Below, in pieces: positions 42,969 to 52,640 of a DNA stretch of 64,000 bases. A program made the translations under genes and the position numbers. The stretch is from an uncultured Alphaproteobacteria bacterium (GTDB lineage: Bacteria > Pseudomonadota > Alphaproteobacteria > RF32 > CAG-239): NCBI GenBank assembly GCA_910577095.1, contig CAJTLY010000006.1:51898-115897 (forward strand), written 5' to 3'. The notes under the pieces were generated by a model. That model saw only the letters and a list, made by a program, of their open reading frames with translations. It was not told where the DNA came from and did not search any database. The stretch's first letter is position 1. Each line of letters opens with the position of its first letter.

Positions 42969-43970
42969 TTAGATTTTATTGCGATTCATCTCGGCGGTGT
43001 TGACGATCTTCAATTTTTCCAACCGCTGCTTTTTAACGTATTTCAAATAGGCTTCATACGAAAACAGCATAACTGCCGAAACAACCATCGGCAACAGATA
43101 ATAAATGATCCGATAGGCAATCAACGCCCCAAACAACGTCGCCTGATTGTGTTCGCCGGGAATAATATACATAAACAAGCCTTCGAAAACGCCCAAACCG
43201 CCGGGAACCTGACTGAATACGCCCAGAACCTGAGCAATGATAAAAACGCCGATAAACGTTGAGAACGAAATATCAACAAACGGAATCAGCGAAAAATATA
43301 AAACCAGCGACGCCATCAAAATGTCGGCCGCCCCGATCACCACCTGAGCCAACGCCATCGGAAACGACGGCATTTCGAAAATTACCCCCTTAATCATCAA
43401 CGGTTTTTTGTAGAACAGGCTGAGGCCGAAATAGACTGCCAACCCCAACACAGAACCAAGCGTCACCGCTTCGGTAGTCAGCTTGGACATCGAACCCGCC
43501 CCAAAAGCGTGAGAGGGCGTAATCACATATCCGACGATAATCAGAAAGAAACAGGCCACCAGATAAGTAAAACCCGAAAAAGTTACCATCCGCACAATTT
43601 CGGCACCGTGAAAACGCCAACGGGTATACAAACGGTAACGGATCGTCCCGCCCGAAACAATCGCATGACCGGCATTGTTGCTGACCGAAAAACCGATAAA
43701 ACCGGCAAAAATCCATTTCCACGGCGCCAGTTTGCGTTTAATATAGCGCAGCGCCAGATAGTCATAGGAAGACAAAGCGACATAACCGCCCAGAGAGGCC
43801 AGACAGGCCATCCACAAATTACGCGGCGGAATGCTGAGCAACGCGTTTTTAATATCTTCCCAACTGTACTTGGAGAGCTGACGATAAAGCATATACGCTG
43901 CCAAGGCAAAGAAAAACAACCCCGCCCACGAAACCATTTTCTTTAAAACTTTTTTTGTTTGCAATGCCAT
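42969..43970 (-). CDS. YbhN/UPF0104-like membrane protein (LPG synthase TM family)
   Basis: 333 residues with about eight membrane helices. 'FAGFIGFSVSNNAGHAIVSGGTIRYRLY' and 'LGVFSQVPGGLGVFEGLFMYIIP' are the two hallmark stretches shared with the flippase part of lysyl-phosphatidylglycerol synthase. No aminoacyl-transferase domain, so it is the stand-alone membrane form, whose role (lipid transport or flipping) is uncertain. Start at 43970 is set by AGAGGAAA; a longer frame to 44024 exists. Confidence 0.8.
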   Translation of the reverse strand: MALQTKKVLKKMVSWAGLFFFALAAYMLYRQLSKYSWEDIKNALLSIPPRNLWMACLASLGGYVALSSYDYLALRYIKRKLAPWKWIFAGFIGFSVSNNAGHAIVSGGTIRYRLYTRWRFHGAEIVRMVTFSGFTYLVACFFLIIVGYVITPSHAFGAGSMSKLTTEAVTLGSVLGLAVYFGLSLFYKKPLMIKGVIFEMPSFPMALAQVVIGAADILMASLVLYFSLIPFVDISFSTFIGVFIIAQVLGVFSQVPGGLGVFEGLFMYIIPGEHNQATLFGALIAYRIIYYLLPMVVSAVMLFSYEAYLKYVKKQRLEKLKIVNTAEMNRNKI

Positions 43971-44105
43971 TGCTTTTTCCTCTTTCAATCTTTGTACAAT
44001 GCTGATGACCGCAGCATCAGACACCGCTTTTCGATATAGTAATCATGAGCGCCATTTTTACAAAATATTATAAATATATTGTAAAGTTTTATAATATTTT
44101 TCACT

Positions 44106-44960
44106 TTAACGCCAAAGATCGATCAAGGTACCCGTGACAACGCCGGAAAGGTACAAAACCGCCGCCAACAGCAAATTTTCCTTCAGTCGCGGATTGACCC
44201 GGAACAAAACCAGCAGCCCTACCCCGGCCCCCGACATGACTCCAGACATCATCGCCCCGAAACCGATCGCATTTTCCAGATACAACTGTGTCACGATCAC
44301 CGACGCCGAACAGTTGGGAACCAGCCCGATCAGACCGGCCACCGCCGGACCGGCAACCGGCAGATTCATAAAACGGGCAAACGGCGCCGTGCCGATCCAG
44401 GCCATGATCATACTGAACAGCCAGCTGATCACAAACACAAACAAAGTGATTTTTAAAGAATGCCGTAACGCCGACTGCCAAATGCCCGCCTCGCATTTGC
44501 AATCCTGATTGCGGCAAAGGGTTTCAACATCAAGATTACGCGGTTTAAGCAGAGAAATTTTCGGACCGGCAAAGTCTAACGTCATGCCGATCAACACGCC
44601 TGTCGTTACTTTTAACGCCAAAATTTTGACAATCAAAACCGCAGGTGCGGCATTAGAAATCAAAATCGGCAGCATTTCATCCGAGGTCGAAATAAAAACC
44701 GCCATCAACGTTCCCGCCGAAATAACCCGTGCCGCATAAAAGTTGGCCGCCGCGGCCGCCAAACCGCATTGCGGAAAAATGCCGCACAAAGCACCGATCA
44801 GCGGTCCCGTTTTCCCCGACTTGCGGATCAGATTGACCGTCCCGTCGCCCACCCGCCGTTCAAGATATTCCAGCACCAGATAGGTAACCAGCAAAAAAGG
44901 AAACAGCTTTATTGCCTCTTCCAACGCCTCAGCGGTCACATCATACCAAAAATCTGTCAT
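44106..44960 (-). CDS. putative 10-TM heavy-metal exporter (ArsP_2-like)
   Basis: 284 residues, mostly hydrophobic. Two similar blocks, 'GPLIGALCGIFPQCGLAAAAANFYA' and 'GPAVAGLIGLVPNCSASVIVTQLYLE', show an internal duplication typical of the arsenic/organometal permease-like families. A cytoplasmic loop holds a Cys cluster 'LCRNQDCKCEAG', a possible metal sensor. The family is annotated as a manganese or heavy-metal transporter without firm proof. Starts 15 bases after the serine deaminase gene, so they probably share a transcript. Confidence 0.7.
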   Translation of the reverse strand: MTDFWYDVTAEALEEAIKLFPFLLVTYLVLEYLERRVGDGTVNLIRKSGKTGPLIGALCGIFPQCGLAAAAANFYAARVISAGTLMAVFISTSDEMLPILISNAAPAVLIVKILALKVTTGVLIGMTLDFAGPKISLLKPRNLDVETLCRNQDCKCEAGIWQSALRHSLKITLFVFVISWLFSMIMAWIGTAPFARFMNLPVAGPAVAGLIGLVPNCSASVIVTQLYLENAIGFGAMMSGVMSGAGVGLLVLFRVNPRLKENLLLAAVLYLSGVVTGTLIDLWR

Positions 44961-44975
44961 TTTTTTCCTTTGCCG

Positions 44976-46358
44976 TTAACAGGTAACCACATTCACCGCC
45001 AGTCCGGCCAGAGAAGTCTCCTTATAGTTGGTACTCAGGTTCAGACCGGTTTCATACATCGTCTTAATAATGCTGTCGAGACTGACCATATGGTTTCCGG
45101 TTCCGCGCATTGCCAGTCGCGACGCATTGATCGCTTTGATCGCCGCCATCGCGTTACGTTCGATACAGGGAATCTGCACCAGTCCGTGCACCGGATCGCA
45201 GGTCAAACCCAAATTATGTTCCATTGCAATCTCGGCCGCATTTTCAATTTGGCTGAGACTGCCGCCCAAAACCGCCGTCAGACCGGCAGCAGCCATTGAA
45301 CAGGCCACGCCGACCTCACCCTGACAACCGACTTCGGCCCCCGAAATCGACGCATTGGCGCGATAAAGACTGCAAATTGCCGAAGCGGTGGCCATAAAAA
45401 TAATATCGGCTTTTTCACGTTCATAGGGTGATTTTGACAAAGCAAAACGCTGATAGTAACGCATCACCGCCGGAACGATTCCCGCCGCACCCATCGTCGG
45501 CGCCGTTACAATCTTACCGCCGGAAGCGTTTTCTTCCGCCACTGCAAAAGCCCATAAGTTAACCCAGTCGACAATCATCAGCGGATCGACGTCGTTTTCA
45601 AAAAATTTTTCCTCCAGCCGGCGGTACATTTCCGGTGCCCGGCGACTGAGGCCGAGACCGCCCGGCAGCACGCCTTCGGCATGAATGCCGCGAGTCACGG
45701 CTTCCTGCATAATTCCCACCAGGCGCAATATCCCGCTCTTGACTTCGCGGGGACTGCGCAACGCTTCTTCGTTCTTCAGCACCAAATCCGCAATTGTCAG
45801 CCCGTGCTTTTTGCAAAGTTCGACCATCTCATTGCAACTGTCAAACGGATAAGGCACGTCGTAAGGTTCGCGTTCGACCCGACGGGCCATTTCATCCTGT
45901 CGGGCAATCGTGCCGCCGCCGACCGAAAAATACACCTCCTCCAGCAGCGGATTTCCCTGCCGGTCAAAGGCGCTGAACTTCATGCCGTTGGAATGTTCGG
46001 GCAAAAAAGTGTCTTTCCGCAGCCGGATGTCCTCTTCGGGATCAAAAGCAATTTCTTTGCCGCCGCCTAATTTCAACTGCCGGGTCTCTTTCACCTTCCC
46101 GATATAATTTTCTTCCAAATCCAACGTTGCGGCTTCCAAACCTAGCAGCCCGTAGATAACGGCGTTGAGCGTGCCGTGTCCGACGCCGGTCAGGGCCAGC
46201 GAACCGTACAAATCGACTTTAACCGCACCGACGTTTTCCAGCCCCTTTTGCTGTTCCAGATTTTCCACATAACGCCGCGCCGCTTTCATCGGTCCGACCG
46301 TATGCGAACTCGAAGGGCCGATTCCCACCGCAAAAATCTCAAACAAGCTATAATACAT
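44976..46358 (-). CDS. sdaA: L-serine ammonia-lyase (serine deaminase), Fe-S type
   Basis: Converts L-serine to pyruvate and ammonia. 460 residues, the fused one-chain form. The N-terminal domain opens 'YYSLFEIFAVGIGPSSSHTVGPMKAARRYV'. The catalytic domain has 'ASGGKIVTAPTMGAAGIVPAVM' and Cys ligands in 'GCQGEVGVACSMAAAGL' and 'LTCDPVHGLVQIPCIERN' for the 4Fe-4S cluster. The C-terminus ends 'VVTC', the tail Cys that occupies the active site in the resting enzyme. Feeds pyruvate, which the lactate dehydrogenase at 58.9 kb could reduce. Confidence 0.93.
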   Translation of the reverse strand: MYYSLFEIFAVGIGPSSSHTVGPMKAARRYVENLEQQKGLENVGAVKVDLYGSLALTGVGHGTLNAVIYGLLGLEAATLDLEENYIGKVKETRQLKLGGGKEIAFDPEEDIRLRKDTFLPEHSNGMKFSAFDRQGNPLLEEVYFSVGGGTIARQDEMARRVEREPYDVPYPFDSCNEMVELCKKHGLTIADLVLKNEEALRSPREVKSGILRLVGIMQEAVTRGIHAEGVLPGGLGLSRRAPEMYRRLEEKFFENDVDPLMIVDWVNLWAFAVAEENASGGKIVTAPTMGAAGIVPAVMRYYQRFALSKSPYEREKADIIFMATASAICSLYRANASISGAEVGCQGEVGVACSMAAAGLTAVLGGSLSQIENAAEIAMEHNLGLTCDPVHGLVQIPCIERNAMAAIKAINASRLAMRGTGNHMVSLDSIIKTMYETGLNLSTNYKETSLAGLAVNVVTC

Positions 46359-46517
46359 TTTGGTCTCCGTTTGCTAAAAATCAATATAGGCCGGATATTA
46401 GCGGCTTTAATTTATTTTGCAACGACGAAACATTGTTCCGTTTTAAAATTTGTGCCGCCGCCGTGACAAATCCTTTGCTTTTTAAGCGTTTTTTGCTATA
46501 AAAGCACCGAGAGGAAA

Positions 46518-47459
46518 ATGATGCCGCAAAAAATTAAGTCACCCCGCAACAAAACGCTCGACTTGGGTCTGAACGAAGGACGCCGGTATCTGGAGCGTTG
46601 CCTTGCCCTTACCGCCCGCCGACCGGCGGAACAAATCGTCAATCGCACGATTAACGGCGATTCGCTGAAAGTGATGGAATTGCTGCCGCCGGCTTTCGCC
46701 GATCTGGCCGTCGTCGACCCGCCTTACAACCTCACCAAAGATTATCACGGCAATAAATTTGCCGAAACCGACGATTCGGAATACGAAACCTATACCGAAA
46801 GCTGGATTGCCAAATTGAAACCGCTGCTCAAGCCGACCGCTTCGGTGTACGTCTGTTGTGACTGGAAATCCAGCCTGATCATCGGCACGGTACTTAAAAA
46901 ACATTTTCAAATTCGCAACCGCATCACCTGGCAGCGCGAAAAGGGCCGCGGTGCCATGCACAACTGGAAAAACGGCATGGAAGACATTTGGTTTGCCACT
47001 CTGAGCGACCAATATACCTTTAATCTCGAAGCGGTCAAAATCCGCAAAAGAGTGATTGCCCCGTACCGGAGCGACGGCTGTCCCCGCGACTGGGAAGCAA
47101 CCGAAAGCGGCAAGTTCCGCAATACCTGCCCCTCCAACTTTTGGGACGACATCTCGATCCCCTACTGGTCAATGCCGGAAAATACGGCCCACCCGACCCA
47201 AAAACCGGAAAAACTGCTTGCCAAGCTGATTTTGGCCAGTTCCAACCCCGGAGACATTGTTTTTGACCCCTTTCTCGGTTCCGGAACTACTTCGGTCACC
47301 GCAAAAAAACTGGGACGACGCTTCGTCGGCATTGAACAAAACCCCAACTATTGCGTTTGGGCCGAAAAACGGCTCGAACTCGCCGAAAGCATGCCGCAGA
47401 TCCAGGGCTATACCGACGGCGTTTTTTGGGAACGCAATGCCAAAATCAAAAAAGCCTGA
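46518..47459 (+). CDS. orphan DNA methyltransferase (beta-class, DPPY)
   Basis: 313 residues. Motif IV 'LAVVDPPYNLTKDYHG' comes first and motif I 'DIVFDPFLGSGTTSVTAKKLGRRFVGIEQN' is near the C-terminus, the beta order. 'RNRITWQREKGRGAMHNWKNGMEDIWFAT' lies between. No restriction enzyme gene is adjacent, so it is solitary. It could be regulatory like CcrM but lacks the extra C-terminal domain of CcrM. GAGAGGAAA precedes the start. Ends 2 bases from the convergent sirtuin gene. Confidence 0.85.
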   Translation: MMPQKIKSPRNKTLDLGLNEGRRYLERCLALTARRPAEQIVNRTINGDSLKVMELLPPAFADLAVVDPPYNLTKDYHGNKFAETDDSEYETYTESWIAKLKPLLKPTASVYVCCDWKSSLIIGTVLKKHFQIRNRITWQREKGRGAMHNWKNGMEDIWFATLSDQYTFNLEAVKIRKRVIAPYRSDGCPRDWEATESGKFRNTCPSNFWDDISIPYWSMPENTAHPTQKPEKLLAKLILASSNPGDIVFDPFLGSGTTSVTAKKLGRRFVGIEQNPNYCVWAEKRLELAESMPQIQGYTDGVFWERNAKIKKA

Positions 47460-47461
47460 GT

Positions 47462-48166
47462 TTATTTTTCCGCCGACAGTTCCTTAACAAACCGCGGAAA
47501 AGTTTCGCCGGCCCGACCGATCACATGGCGATCAAAATCGTAACTGTTGACTGTGGCATGCAGGTTAAATTCTATCGTATCGGCGCCATGATAACGGGCA
47601 ATGCGGGCAAAAGTGTTGGCAGGATACACCGCCCCCGAAGTTCCGACGGCAATTAGCAACCGGCATTTGTCCAACAAGGCGTCCACTTCGATCATCCGCA
47701 GCAGATTCTCGCCGAAAAAAACGATATTCGGCTTCAGCGTCGCCGCCATACCGCAACCGGCACATAGGGTTTCGGTCGTCACCTCGCCGCGGGCATCCGT
47801 TATCCGGCCGCAGTTCATGCACACCGCCTGGTCAATTTGCCCGTGAATATGATAAATATTGCGGTTGCCGGCTTTCTCATGCAACAAATCGACGTTTTGC
47901 GTCACCACGCTGACAGTGCCGTTCCGATAACCGTTCTGCAATTCGGTAATTGCCAGATGCGCCGGATTGGGCAGCGCCTTCTGCAAATCAATTTTTAAGC
48001 CGTTGTAAAAATCATGAACCTGTTCCGGATGGCGCTCATAGGCTTCAATTGTCGCCACGTCTTCAATCCGGTGGTTATTCCACAAGCCGTCGCTGTCGCG
48101 AAAAGTCGGAATTCCCGATTCGGCCGAAATTCCGGCACCGCTTAAAATAACAATGTCGCCATACAT
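47462..48166 (-). CDS. cobB: NAD-dependent protein deacylase (sirtuin)
   Basis: Removes acyl groups from lysines using NAD. 234 residues. NAD site 'ILSGAGISAESGIPTFRDSDGLW', 'SVVTQNVDLLHEKAG', catalytic His in 'IYHIHGQI', zinc site C-x2-C...C-x2-C ('CMNCGRI', 'CAGCGMAATLKPNIVFFGE'), and 'AVGTSGAVYPANTF'. Located 10 bases downstream of the MFS gene on the same strand. Confidence 0.93.
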   Translation of the reverse strand: MYGDIVILSGAGISAESGIPTFRDSDGLWNNHRIEDVATIEAYERHPEQVHDFYNGLKIDLQKALPNPAHLAITELQNGYRNGTVSVVTQNVDLLHEKAGNRNIYHIHGQIDQAVCMNCGRITDARGEVTTETLCAGCGMAATLKPNIVFFGENLLRMIEVDALLDKCRLLIAVGTSGAVYPANTFARIARYHGADTIEFNLHATVNSYDFDRHVIGRAGETFPRFVKELSAEK

Positions 48167-48176
48167 TTTTATCCCC

Positions 48177-49322
48177 TCATATTTTATAAACTTTGGCCGT
48201 AAACAAATAAGCAGTTAAAGCCAGCGCCGACAATATCCACGGCAGCAAATTCAATCCGGCGGCATCCAGCCAAACACCGATCAACGGAAACAACACCGCT
48301 GCCCCGGCCATTGAAGCACCGGCCTGATAACCGGTCATAACTTTGGCAAATTCGCTGCCGAAACGCCGCGGCGTTTCGTGCATCAAAGTCGGATAAAGTC
48401 CCGACAACGAAACACCGGCAATCAAAAGCCCCGCAGCGGTCAGATAAATGTTATCGGCAAACAACAAAAGCAATCCCAACGGCAAACCGGTGAGGGAACA
48501 ACGAAGAATGGTCCGGTTGGAAAGCCGCGGCGCCCAAAAGCCGAGAGCAAACCGGCCGGCCGTCATTGAACTCCAATACAAAACCGACATCATCCCCGCA
48601 ACGCCGGGACTGATGCGGCGTTCTTCCACCAACAGACTGTAAAACCAAACGCCGATACAACTGCAAATTGTCGATTCAATCATAAAAACCCCCATCACCA
48701 TCAGGGGAGCGGGCGACCACAGACGGTAATTCCGATCGGTTGCAAAATGTCCGTGCGACGCATTTTCGCTTTTTTTCCACACGCCGGCCGTCAACATAAA
48801 AACCACCGCCAACATAAACTGAATCAAGGCAATGGCGATATAACCGGCGCGCCAGTTTTCCCCATGTGCCACCGCCATGCTCATAATCGCCGGTCCTGCC
48901 GCGGCACCGATGCCGTAAAAACCGTGCAGCCAGATCAGATGACGTGACGAATAATTTTCCGCTACATAATTGTTCAGCGCCGCATCAATCGTTCCGGCAC
49001 CGCTGCCCGAAACGACGGTCGCGGCGATAACGGCGGCAAAGCCGGGGGCCAGACCGTATCCCAGCATTGCCGACGCCGTCAACAGAGCGCTGGCAATCAA
49101 AATCTGCGAGGTGGGCCAACGACGGATAAACCAACCACTAGCAAAACCGGCCGCACCGCCGATAATACTGCCGAGAGAAACCACGATGCCCGCACGGTCC
49201 AGCGGCAAGTCAAAGCTCTGGCGCATAAACGGCCATGCCACCCCAAACGCCTGATCGGGCAGTCCCAGACTGACAAATGCGGCATATAACACCGCCAACA
49301 CGATAAGACTGTTTCTCGCCAT
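48177..49322 (-). CDS. MFS transporter
   Basis: 381 residues with about twelve membrane helices. 'FGVAWPFMRQSFDLPLDRAGIVVSLGSIIGGAAGFASGWFIRRW' carries the family's loop between helices 2 and 3 in weakened form. 'GSGAGTIDAALNNYVAENYSSRHLIWLHGFYGIGAAAGP' resembles sugar or fucose-type MFS members. Substrate not predictable. Same strand as, and 10 bases ahead of, the sirtuin gene. Confidence 0.8.
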   Translation of the reverse strand: MARNSLIVLAVLYAAFVSLGLPDQAFGVAWPFMRQSFDLPLDRAGIVVSLGSIIGGAAGFASGWFIRRWPTSQILIASALLTASAMLGYGLAPGFAAVIAATVVSGSGAGTIDAALNNYVAENYSSRHLIWLHGFYGIGAAAGPAIMSMAVAHGENWRAGYIAIALIQFMLAVVFMLTAGVWKKSENASHGHFATDRNYRLWSPAPLMVMGVFMIESTICSCIGVWFYSLLVEERRISPGVAGMMSVLYWSSMTAGRFALGFWAPRLSNRTILRCSLTGLPLGLLLLFADNIYLTAAGLLIAGVSLSGLYPTLMHETPRRFGSEFAKVMTGYQAGASMAGAAVLFPLIGVWLDAAGLNLLPWILSALALTAYLFTAKVYKI

Positions 49323-49340
49323 TTTGTTTCTCCTAAAAAA

Positions 49341-49368
49341 ACAGTGTCCTGATAATCAGGACACTGAA
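49341..49368 (-). terminator. terminator-like hairpin between kdsB and the MFS gene
   Basis: CAGTGTCCTGA, TAA, TCAGGACACTG; on the minus strand it follows kdsB and leads into a short TTTTTT run. Confidence 0.7.
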
Positions 49369-49387
49369 AGCAGATCCTTCTTGACCG

Positions 49388-50158
49388 CTATTTAATCCAT
49401 TTGCGAGCTTCTTCCAGATCTTCGGGCGTATCAATATCGGCCGGCGCCTTATTGTTGAGCGTCAGATTGTTGACCAGTTTGGCCCGGATATACATTCCGT
49501 TTTCCAGCGCGCGCAACTGTTCCAGTCTTTCGCGGTCTTCCAGCACACCGACCGGCAATTCGACAATTTTTTTCAAAGAATCCGCACGATAAACATAAAT
49601 ACCGATATGATGGTAGAAATCCTGATTTTTGCAGGTTTCCGGATTGCGAACAAACGGTGCCGCCGCCCGGGTAAAATATAAACAACGGGCTTCGTCCTCG
49701 CCTTCGCGCAATCCCATCACGATTTTGACGTTGCTCGGCTGTTCGATATCCTCGGGCTTGTCAAAGATCATGCCGACGGTAGCAATATCGCAGCCGGTGC
49801 GTTCAACGATTTCAATCAGCTGATTGTTAATTTCCGGATTGACGTTAACCGCATCTCCCTGAAAATTAACCACGATGTCATATTTTCCTTCCGGATCGAT
49901 CTCTTTCAAAGCGGCAGCTATCCGGTCGGTTCCCGACGGCAGGTTCGGATCGGTCAAAATTGCCTTGGCGCCGAACTCGGCACAGGCGTCAACGATCACC
50001 TGATCGCCGGCAGCCACATACACGTCGCCCGGCACCGTTTTCTTAACATTCTCGAAAACCCGCTGCAACAAGCTTTTGCCGTTAATGTCCAGCAACGGTT
50101 TGTTCGGCAGACGGGTAGAAGCCATCCGTACCGGTATCATAGTCACAATATTGCTCAT
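49388..50158 (-). CDS. kdsB: 3-deoxy-manno-octulosonate cytidylyltransferase
   Basis: Activates Kdo as CMP-Kdo for the LPS inner core. 256 residues. Opening 'MIPVRMASTRLPNKPLLDINGKSLLQRVFE' binds CTP; 'TDPNLPSGTDRIAAAL', 'VVNFQGDAVNVNPEIN' and 'HIGIYVYRADSL' follow in the family order. Note 'FQGDAV' where most members have 'QGDEP'. The AAAAGGAAAAAG leader supports the start. It shows the organism makes Kdo-containing LPS. Confidence 0.93.
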   Translation of the reverse strand: MSNIVTMIPVRMASTRLPNKPLLDINGKSLLQRVFENVKKTVPGDVYVAAGDQVIVDACAEFGAKAILTDPNLPSGTDRIAAALKEIDPEGKYDIVVNFQGDAVNVNPEINNQLIEIVERTGCDIATVGMIFDKPEDIEQPSNVKIVMGLREGEDEARCLYFTRAAAPFVRNPETCKNQDFYHHIGIYVYRADSLKKIVELPVGVLEDRERLEQLRALENGMYIRAKLVNNLTLNNKAPADIDTPEDLEEARKWIK

Positions 50159-50337
50159 CTTTTTCCTTTTGTTTTTAGTTAAATTCGATAAGCCGCATCA
50201 TATTCCTTTTGCATTTTTTGTCAACCGCAGCGGCAATATTGCAAACAAACTTCCGTCATTAAAATTTTCTTTACCCTAATCGCTTGCAAATAATCGTTTC
50301 CTGTAATATAACAGCCTCAAAAAAAAGGACCACCGCC

Positions 50338-51423
50338 ATGCAAGTAGATATTTTTGACTTTGAACTCGACCGCAGCCTGATTGCCGACCGCCCGGCCGAT
50401 CCGCGCGACAGTTCGCGCCTGCTCGACCTGAGCGAAGAAGGCAAAATCAGCGACCGCCGTTTTTACGATTTGCCGGATGTTTTACAACCCGGAGACGTGT
50501 TGGTTTTCAACGACACCAAAGTTATTCCGGCACGTTTGTACGGCGCCCGCGGCGAAGCCCGGGTTGAAGTAACCCTCTATCGCCCGGTTGACGGCATCCG
50601 CTGGTGGTCGTTCGTTAAAAATGCCAAACGTCTGCATCCCGGCGATTCGATCCGTTTTTATACCGACGACGTCTGCCCCGAAGACAGCGAGTTTACCGCC
50701 GGCGTCATTGAAAAAAAAGAAGACGACGGCGTCCTGATCAGCTTTGACTGCGCACCGGAAGCACTCGCTTTCAACCTGCAAAAATACGGCCTGATGCCGC
50801 TGCCGCCTTACATCAAACGCGACAAGCCTTCTCAGGGCGGCATTTGGGACAAATATAACGATAAAGAGAATTATCAAACCATCTATGCCCGCTTTGAAGG
50901 GGCAGTTGCCGCACCGACAGCCGGGCTGCATTTCACCGACCGGATCTTTCGGGCGCTGGAACAAAAAGGAATAGAGAAAGTTTTTGTCACTCTCCATGTC
51001 GGCGCCGGAACTTTTCTGCCGGTCAAAACCGAAGATACCAAAGATCACAAAATGCATTCCGAGTATTGTGAAATTTCTGCCGAAGCGTGCGAAAAAATCA
51101 ATCGCGCCAAAGCCGAAGGACGTCGTATTATCGCCGTCGGCACCACTTCGCTGCGCCTGTTGGAGACGGCAGCCGACGAACGGGGAATTCTGCATCCGTT
51201 TGCCGGCGATACCGGCATTTTCATCACCCCGGGTTACAAATTTCGGATTATTGACATGATCATTACCAACTTTCATCTTCCGAAATCCACTTTGTTTATG
51301 TTGATTTGCGCCGTTGCCGGTACCGAAAGGATGAAGCGCGCCTATCGCCATGCCATTGAACAACGCTATCGTTTCTATTCTTACGGCGACAGTTCGATTT
51401 TAAAATGCGTAAACAAAATTTAA
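50338..51423 (+). CDS. queA: tRNA queuosine synthase (SAM:tRNA ribosyltransferase-isomerase)
   Basis: Moves the ribose of SAM onto preQ1 in tRNA to make epoxyqueuosine. 361 residues. 'MQVDIFDFELDRSLIADRPADPRDSSRLL', 'LVFNDTKVIPARLYG', 'YGLMPLPPYIKR', 'RFEGAVAAPTAGLHFTD' and 'MIITNFHLPKSTLFMLICAVAG' are all QueA motifs. Start at 50338 follows AAAAAGGACC; an in-frame extension to 50284 is not family-like. Divergent from kdsB. Confidence 0.95.
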   Translation: MQVDIFDFELDRSLIADRPADPRDSSRLLDLSEEGKISDRRFYDLPDVLQPGDVLVFNDTKVIPARLYGARGEARVEVTLYRPVDGIRWWSFVKNAKRLHPGDSIRFYTDDVCPEDSEFTAGVIEKKEDDGVLISFDCAPEALAFNLQKYGLMPLPPYIKRDKPSQGGIWDKYNDKENYQTIYARFEGAVAAPTAGLHFTDRIFRALEQKGIEKVFVTLHVGAGTFLPVKTEDTKDHKMHSEYCEISAEACEKINRAKAEGRRIIAVGTTSLRLLETAADERGILHPFAGDTGIFITPGYKFRIIDMIITNFHLPKSTLFMLICAVAGTERMKRAYRHAIEQRYRFYSYGDSSILKCVNKI

Positions 51424-51461
51424 ACTTCTCGCGACTATAATATCGTCAGGGAGAAACAGAG

Positions 51462-52640
51462 GTGTGGAAGAAATTTACCGGATATTTAAAACAAATCGTG
51501 CCGTTGATGCGAAATTCGCTGATACCGGCGCTTGTTTTGTATGCCGCACTCAGCGTTTTTCTTACCGCCGCGCCGTTTAATCCCAAAGTGCTGCACTTCC
51601 TGCATCTCGGTTTTTTTATGATATGTTTTGCCTCAATCGGTATCCTGACTTTTTTCAATCTCAACCGGCCGTTGTTCTTCCTTTTGGTATTAATGATCGC
51701 CTATATGCTGATCAACTATCTCAAATATGCCCACGGCATTATCTATAACCTCAGCGTCGACTATTTTAACCTTAGTTTTCTCACTGCCGTCAGCCTGATG
51801 TTTTTCTACTTTTTGCCTAACCGACCGTTGTTTTCGCAAGATACGGTGAACTTTACGCTTATCGTTTTTGCGGCGCTGGCCCTCGGCGAACAACTCAGCC
51901 GCTATCAGATCGGAATTGATTTCAGTCGTTTCGTATGCAACGGTTGCGGCCTTCAGACCTTCGGACTGGCGATGTTCGTTTCGGTCTTTTTGATTATGCT
52001 GATCCATTCGTCAATTCGTGACGACATTCTGACCACCGCTCTCTTTTTTGCCACCGCCGACGTGATGCTCGGCTTTTATCTTTCCGACCGTCCGACACCG
52101 CTGGTTTTGTTCTTTTTCGCCGCCGCCGTCACTGTTTTTTGCGGCATTGTTCATTCAATCCGTTACGCTGCCCGCAAAGACACCGTCACCGGGCTCGACA
52201 ACGGCAACTCCTTCATCAGGGCTTCGGCTTCACTGCCGCTCAAATACGGGCTTGGTATCGTCTGCATTGACGACTATAAACACCTGGCCCAGATATTCAA
52301 GAAATCGGGCATTGACGAGATTGTGGTCATGGTCGCCAAAAAAATCCGCGAACTGGAACCTGAAACCCAGATTTACCGCTGCGGCACCGACGAATTTATC
52401 GTTATCTTTCCGGCTGCCGAAAAAGGCACTTCGTTTGCCCGTGTCGACAATATCCGCCGCACCGTTGCCGCCTCCGAATTTTTGTTAAGCGGTCGCAAAA
52501 AAAGCCTGAAGCTGACCGTCTCATGCAGCGTTGCCGATAAAAAACGCAGTGATGCCAACGTATTCGAGGTCTTTATGCGTGCCCGCAAAATTTTGCAAAA
52601 AACTTATAAGTTTACCCAGAATATCACTTCTCAGGCCTAA
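51462..52640 (+). CDS. membrane protein with degenerate GGDEF domain
   Basis: 392 residues starting with GTG. The first 230 residues hold seven or so membrane helices (LIPALVLYAALSVFLTAA, FFMICFASIGILTFFNL, and so on). A GGDEF-like domain follows: 'ARKDTVTGLDNGNSFIRA' for the usual D-x-L-T-G-L-x-N-R, and 'IYRCGTDEFIVIFPAAEKGTSF' where G-T-D-E-F replaces G-G-D-E-F. The Asp-Glu pair is kept but the second Gly is Thr, so activity as a diguanylate cyclase is doubtful. It may bind c-di-GMP or GTP as a sensor. Its 3' end overlaps the convergent lgt gene by 17 bases. Confidence 0.8.
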   Translation: MWKKFTGYLKQIVPLMRNSLIPALVLYAALSVFLTAAPFNPKVLHFLHLGFFMICFASIGILTFFNLNRPLFFLLVLMIAYMLINYLKYAHGIIYNLSVDYFNLSFLTAVSLMFFYFLPNRPLFSQDTVNFTLIVFAALALGEQLSRYQIGIDFSRFVCNGCGLQTFGLAMFVSVFLIMLIHSSIRDDILTTALFFATADVMLGFYLSDRPTPLVLFFFAAAVTVFCGIVHSIRYAARKDTVTGLDNGNSFIRASASLPLKYGLGIVCIDDYKHLAQIFKKSGIDEIVVMVAKKIRELEPETQIYRCGTDEFIVIFPAAEKGTSFARVDNIRRTVAASEFLLSGRKKSLKLTVSCSVADKKRSDANVFEVFMRARKILQKTYKFTQNITSQA

